The notes under the pieces are model-generated. The model was not told where the DNA came from, ran no database searches, and was given only the letters and a program-made list of their open reading frames with translations. The position numbers were made by a program, and so were the translations under genes. Positions 60,667 to 64,000 of a stretch of 64,000 nt of DNA are shown here, in pieces; position 1 is the stretch's first letter; each line of letters starts with the position of its first letter. The stretch is from Gemmatimonadaceae bacterium (GTDB taxonomy: Bacteria; Gemmatimonadota; Gemmatimonadetes; Gemmatimonadales; Gemmatimonadaceae): positions 124,001 through 188,000 of the forward strand of contig JADZDM010000005.1 of assembly GCA_020851035.1 (NCBI GenBank), in the 5' to 3' direction.

Positions 60667-60858
60667 CCCGGCGGAGCACCATCGCGACCGTCCGCGGAAG
60701 GGCGCGCCGCCCCTTCCGCCGCTGATCCACCCCGGCTGCGCCGAGTGCGCGCTTGCTCAGTGCGACTTGCTCCCTTGTACGTGTACCGCTCGCGCCATAG
60801 AATGCCACCGGGACCGTCACCGTCGCGACGCGCTCCGCGAGATCCGAACACAAGGCTG

Positions 60859-61800
60859 ATGCTCATCAATCTGCTCCCCGACTTCCTGGCCGTGCTGCAC
60901 AGCGCCGATCGGGTTGCCGCATACGAGCGCTACTTCGCCGCCAACAAGGCGCTGCTGACCGCGTACTGGGACAACTACGTCGTTGACCCGACCGGCCCGC
61001 ACGTGGGCGAGATCATCCGCAAGACGGTCGCCGCCGACCGCAGTGACCTGCTCGGGGTGCTCGACAAGGAGCCGCTCGTGCTCCGCGCCCGCCAGACCAT
61101 GGCGCAGGCCATGAGCACGCTCGACATCACCGACGAACCCGACGTGGTGCTGATGGTCGGCGTCGGCGCCGCGAACGCCGGCGAGCTGGTGATCGACGGC
61201 CGGCCGGTCGCCTTCATCTGCCTCGAGCACTTCACCGGTGAACGGAATCCGGACACCGACTCGCTCGGGCTCGACCCGGCGCTGATCCCGCCCTGGCTCG
61301 CGCACGAGATTGCCCACGGCGTGCGCTACACGGCGAAGGACAGCGAGAGCACGATGAAGCAGCTGGTGGCCGAGAACGGGGGCTACTACTCGTTCTGGGA
61401 CACCGGGAAGCGCGCCACGCTGCGCGAGCTGCTGGTGAACGAGGGGCTGGCCACACACGCGGCCCAGGCGATCTGCCCCGACTACGCCGCCTGGGAGTAC
61501 ATGGGCTACGGCCGTCGCCAGTACGCCCGGATCCGGGAGCTCGAGCCGCTGCTGGCCCGCACCATCAGCCCCGACCTGGACCGCAACGGACTCGGCCTCC
61601 GCCTCCGCTGGCTGAGCGACGGCACCAGTGACGACGCCCGCACGGTCGAGCGCCACGTGATCCCGGAACGCGCCGGCTACTTCCTCGGCCACTCCCTGGT
61701 GGCGCCCGCCGTCGCCGAGCGTGGCATCGCCTGGGCGCTCCGGGCCAGCACCGACGCCCTCATGCAGGTCGGGCGCAACGCTGCTGTCGCCAGCGCCTGA
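60859..61800 (+). CDS. HExxH putative zinc peptidase
   Basis: A 313-residue protein with HEIAH (149-153) and a downstream NEGLAT (Glu195), giving a gluzincin-like zinc site. The rest, including VVLMVGVGAANAGEL and GRPVAFICLEHF, resembles DUF2268-type putative zinc proteases, though I am unsure of the family. No signal peptide. ATG 60859 has AAGG five bases upstream; the frame is open to 60745. It is unrelated in sequence to the metalloprotease at 20326. Confidence 0.8.
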   Translation: MLINLLPDFLAVLHSADRVAAYERYFAANKALLTAYWDNYVVDPTGPHVGEIIRKTVAADRSDLLGVLDKEPLVLRARQTMAQAMSTLDITDEPDVVLMVGVGAANAGELVIDGRPVAFICLEHFTGERNPDTDSLGLDPALIPPWLAHEIAHGVRYTAKDSESTMKQLVAENGGYYSFWDTGKRATLRELLVNEGLATHAAQAICPDYAAWEYMGYGRRQYARIRELEPLLARTISPDLDRNGLGLRLRWLSDGTSDDARTVERHVIPERAGYFLGHSLVAPAVAERGIAWALRASTDALMQVGRNAAVASA

Positions 61801-61828
61801 TCGACGTCGGTTCAGGATCGCTGGAACT

Positions 61829-62058
61829 GCATCGACGCAAGGACGCAACGGGCGCGAAGGACGCAATGAGGTCGGTGCCCGAGACGGCCTTCGCTCGAGC
61901 GAGAAGCAGAGGAATCGAAGGGAACTGCAGTTGCAGTTGCAGTTCCGGAAGCAATGACGAGGCCCCGATGCGCATGGAGGACTGCTCCGCGCATCGGGGC
62001 CTCGTTCATCATGGTCTTCTTTGCGTCCTTCGCGCTCGTTGCGCCTTTGCGTCCAAGC
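61829..62058. repeat. Hairpin element F (CGCAAAGG-type arms) with an inner perfect palindrome
   Basis: A 230-bp inverted repeat. The left arm (GCATCGACGCAAGGACGCAA) matches the reverse complement of the right (GCTTGGACGCAAAGGCGCAA) for about 40 bp. The core is GGAACTGC...GCAGTTCC (61921-61946) with AGTTGC repeats. A further 17-bp perfect inverted repeat (61957-61973 and 61989-62005) lies inside. It sits between convergent genes, 28 bases 3' of the yidC stop. Confidence 0.9.
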
Positions 62059-62086
62059 CGTTCACGATGCCTGCTGAACACGGACC

Positions 62087-63799
62087 TCAGGCCTTGCGCG
62101 GCTTGGCAGGAGTGCCTTTGTCGCTGTAGACCACCGGCTTGTCCTTCGTCTTCAGCCGCTCGTTCGAGATCAGCCACTGCTGCGGGATCGCCGCCAGGTT
62201 CTGCACGAAGTAGTACAGGTTCAGCCCCGCCGCCGCGCTGAAGAAGAAGGTGAACATCATCGCCGGGAACATGTAGGCCATGATCTTCGCCTGCGGGTTC
62301 GGCGGCATTCCGCGCATGCCGATCCACGACAGGCCGAAGGCGCTCAGCGCCATCAGCAGCGGGATCACGAACGTCGGGTCCTTCTGCGAGATGTCGGCAA
62401 GGTAGAGAAACGGCACGCCGCGGAACTCGATCGTGTTCTGGAACACGAAGAAGAGCGTGATGAACACCGGCATCGGCAGCAGCATCGGCAGGCACCCCGA
62501 CAGCGCGCTGAACGGCGACATGTCGTGCTCCTTGTACACCCGCATCGTCTCGGCCTGCATCTTCTGCGGGTCGGACTTGAACTTCTCCTGCACCGCCTGC
62601 AGCTCCGGCTGGAGCACCTGCATCTTCATCGAGGTCCGCATGGCGCGCTGGTTGAACGGCCAGAGCAGCAGCCGCACCGCCACGCCGAAGATCACCAGCA
62701 CCCAGCCGTAGTTCAGCTTCATCGAGTCGTGCATCCACAGCAGCGCCTTCATCACCAGCGTCGCGAACGGCTGCACGAAGCCCTGCAGCCAGCCGCCGTA
62801 CGGGTTGCTGTTCTCGAAGTCGCGGCCCAGCGCCCGCAGCCGCTTCCATTCCTGCGGGCCGGCATAGAGCTCGAAGCGGAAGGTGCCGTCCTGCAGCGAC
62901 TGCAGCGCGGTCGCGATCACACGGCTTTCGAGCTTGCCCGTCTTCGGGCCGCCCGTCACCGTCACCTCGTCGAAGGGACGGTCACCGGTGGCGGTCAGCA
63001 GGCCGGCGATGAAGAACTTGTTCTTCGAGGCCACCCAGGTGAACGGGCCTTCCTGCAGCTGCCGCTCGCCGGGATCGAGCTTGTCGAACGCGATGCTCGA
63101 GGTGTTGCCCCCCTTCACCGGCTTCATCGCCACCGCGAGGTGGCGCTGGTCCTCGGTGGTGTCGGCCTCGCTGGAGTTCAGGCCGCTTGGCAGCGTGACA
63201 CGCACGAACGCCGGCGCGGTGAGGCCGGTGACCTTGCCGCCCACGCGCACGAGGAAGCTGTCGGGCTGGAAGGTGTAGGTGATGGCCACCGTCGCCTCAC
63301 CCGCCTGCCCGGTGTAGGCCACCGTCCGGTCGTCGGGACGGGTCGCTGTGAACGACACGCCGGCGAGGTCGATCACGCGGTTCCCGGCCGGCTCCTTCAC
63401 GATCAGCGCGTACTGCAGCAATGCCTCGTCGCGGCGCACGAGCTCGACGCGCTCACCGGCACTCGCCTTCTCGGGCAGGCGCTTGTACCCCGAGAGCTGC
63501 ACCGACACCGGCGCTGCACCCACGCTGCTGAGCCGCACGATGCTCTTGGTTCCCGTCAGCGTGGCCGTGTCGGCCGCCGCCGCCATCACGGCGGTCGCGG
63601 CGCCAGGCTGCAGCGCGGCGGCGGCGCCCGGTGCAACCGGCGCGACGGTTGCCGCCGGTGACGCGGCGGCTGGTGCCGGTGCCGCCGCCGGCGCGGGTGC
63701 GGCCGGCTTGGCCGCTGGCTTCACCGGAGGGAACAGGTACTGAGTGAGACCGATCACCGCCGCCGACAGGGCGAGGGCGAGCAGCATGCGCTTGTTCAT
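62087..63799 (-). CDS. yidC: Membrane protein insertase YidC
   Basis: A 570-residue insertase, full length for Gram-negative YidC. An N-terminal helix (LLALALSAAVIGLTQYLF) and an Ala/Pro-rich linker precede a periplasmic domain (about 85-350). The conserved helices follow: YGWVLVIFGVAVRLLLWPF (hydrophilic-groove Arg), the coiled cytoplasmic loop, SALSGCLPMLLPMPVF, and the ending of TM4-6. It inserts and folds inner-membrane proteins. The yidD gene lies 73 bases upstream on the same strand, the usual order. Confidence 0.97.
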   Translation of the reverse strand: MNKRMLLALALSAAVIGLTQYLFPPVKPAAKPAAPAPAAAPAPAAASPAATVAPVAPGAAAALQPGAATAVMAAAADTATLTGTKSIVRLSSVGAAPVSVQLSGYKRLPEKASAGERVELVRRDEALLQYALIVKEPAGNRVIDLAGVSFTATRPDDRTVAYTGQAGEATVAITYTFQPDSFLVRVGGKVTGLTAPAFVRVTLPSGLNSSEADTTEDQRHLAVAMKPVKGGNTSSIAFDKLDPGERQLQEGPFTWVASKNKFFIAGLLTATGDRPFDEVTVTGGPKTGKLESRVIATALQSLQDGTFRFELYAGPQEWKRLRALGRDFENSNPYGGWLQGFVQPFATLVMKALLWMHDSMKLNYGWVLVIFGVAVRLLLWPFNQRAMRTSMKMQVLQPELQAVQEKFKSDPQKMQAETMRVYKEHDMSPFSALSGCLPMLLPMPVFITLFFVFQNTIEFRGVPFLYLADISQKDPTFVIPLLMALSAFGLSWIGMRGMPPNPQAKIMAYMFPAMMFTFFFSAAAGLNLYYFVQNLAAIPQQWLISNERLKTKDKPVVYSDKGTPAKPRKA

Positions 63800-63872
63800 A
63801 CTGAGGTGTGGAGGGTCAGGCGAGGCGCGAAGGCGCGCTCAGAAGCGCGTACGATCGCGGCGGTCGGAAGGT

Positions 63873-64000
63873 TCAGGGAACGGGGTCGTGTCCGCCGGGC
63901 CGGAACGGGTGGCATCGCGCGATTCGCCGCGCTGCCAGCCAGGAACCGCGAAGGACGCCGTGTCGCTCGATCGCCTCGACGGCATATGCCGAGCAGGTGG
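63873..64000 (-). CDS. yidD: Membrane protein insertion efficiency factor YidD (5' end outside window)
   Basis: The frame runs in from the window edge and ends in TGA at 63873. The 41 full codons visible include [35 protein letters not shown] and HDPVP, the YidD signature. The start lies beyond 64000. It helps YidC-dependent insertion; the gene order yidD-yidC is the common one. Confidence 0.92.
   Translation of the reverse strand, partial: TCSAYAVEAIERHGVLRGSWLAARRIARCHPFRPGGHDPVP

Overview
The window is GC-rich, densely coded DNA from a diderm (outer-membrane) bacterium. Outer-membrane barrels, an Omp85-like protein, rhomboid and M16/M24/S9 peptidases, an ECF sigma/anti-sigma pair, SPOR, PEP-CTERM and yidC/yidD genes, and many GTG starts would fit a Gemmatimonadota member. 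That placement is an inference from gene content and style only; no rRNA is present to settle it.

Layout. 0-17 kb is mainly housekeeping and envelope genes on both strands: the end of a histidine kinase, a 2-hydroxyacid dehydrogenase, transketolase, a diguanylate cyclase, a frameshifted Fe-S photolyase, rmuC, a VKOR/outer-membrane protein pair, a Bax-inhibitor-1-like protein, a lipid kinase, an Omp85-like protein and two exported peptidases. 17.5-31 kb is accessory. It begins with a tightly overlapping plus-strand operon of a caspase-like protease, an alpha/beta hydrolase and an HExxH metalloprotease, followed by a radical SAM/SPASM enzyme overlapping a kinase-fold protein. After these come a vWA lipoprotein, an SH3/barrel protein, an HNH endonuclease overlapping a MazG-like NTPase, a Fic protein with a repeated operator-like array, and an SNF2-type helicase. 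31-34 kb holds an AraC regulator, a VOC protein, a DHFR-like protein, a PEP-CTERM protein and tRNA-Phe. 34-64 kb returns to core genes, mostly on the minus strand: queF, rhomboid, ddl, cystathionine beta-synthase, fumarylacetoacetase, mutS, a SPOR protein, holA, anti-sigma and sigma, NUDIX, paired M16 peptidases, a mannose-1-phosphate guanylyltransferase, a class IV aminotransferase, ydcF, TetR, a beta-CASP nuclease, upp, a zinc peptidase, yidC and yidD (cut by the window edge).

Two families of dispersed hairpin DNA overlie this. Six elements of about 150-230 bp, with inverted arms of CGCAAAGG-type or CCACGGAG-type words around a common GGAACTGC/GCAGTTCC core, each lie just 3' of a minus-strand gene. 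A second family is a 25-bp repeat with GTTCAAG/CTTGAAC ends, arranged as inverted pairs 17 nt apart. One such pair lies in the leader of transketolase and another sits in frame inside a protein-coding gene, like a Rickettsia-type palindromic element.

The best candidate for an undescribed system is the 17550-23597 locus: a proteolytic module (caspase-like plus HExxH protease) co-translated with a hydrolase, beside a radical SAM/kinase pair. Its function is not known from the sequence. A conflict, cell-death or protein-modification role is an inference.
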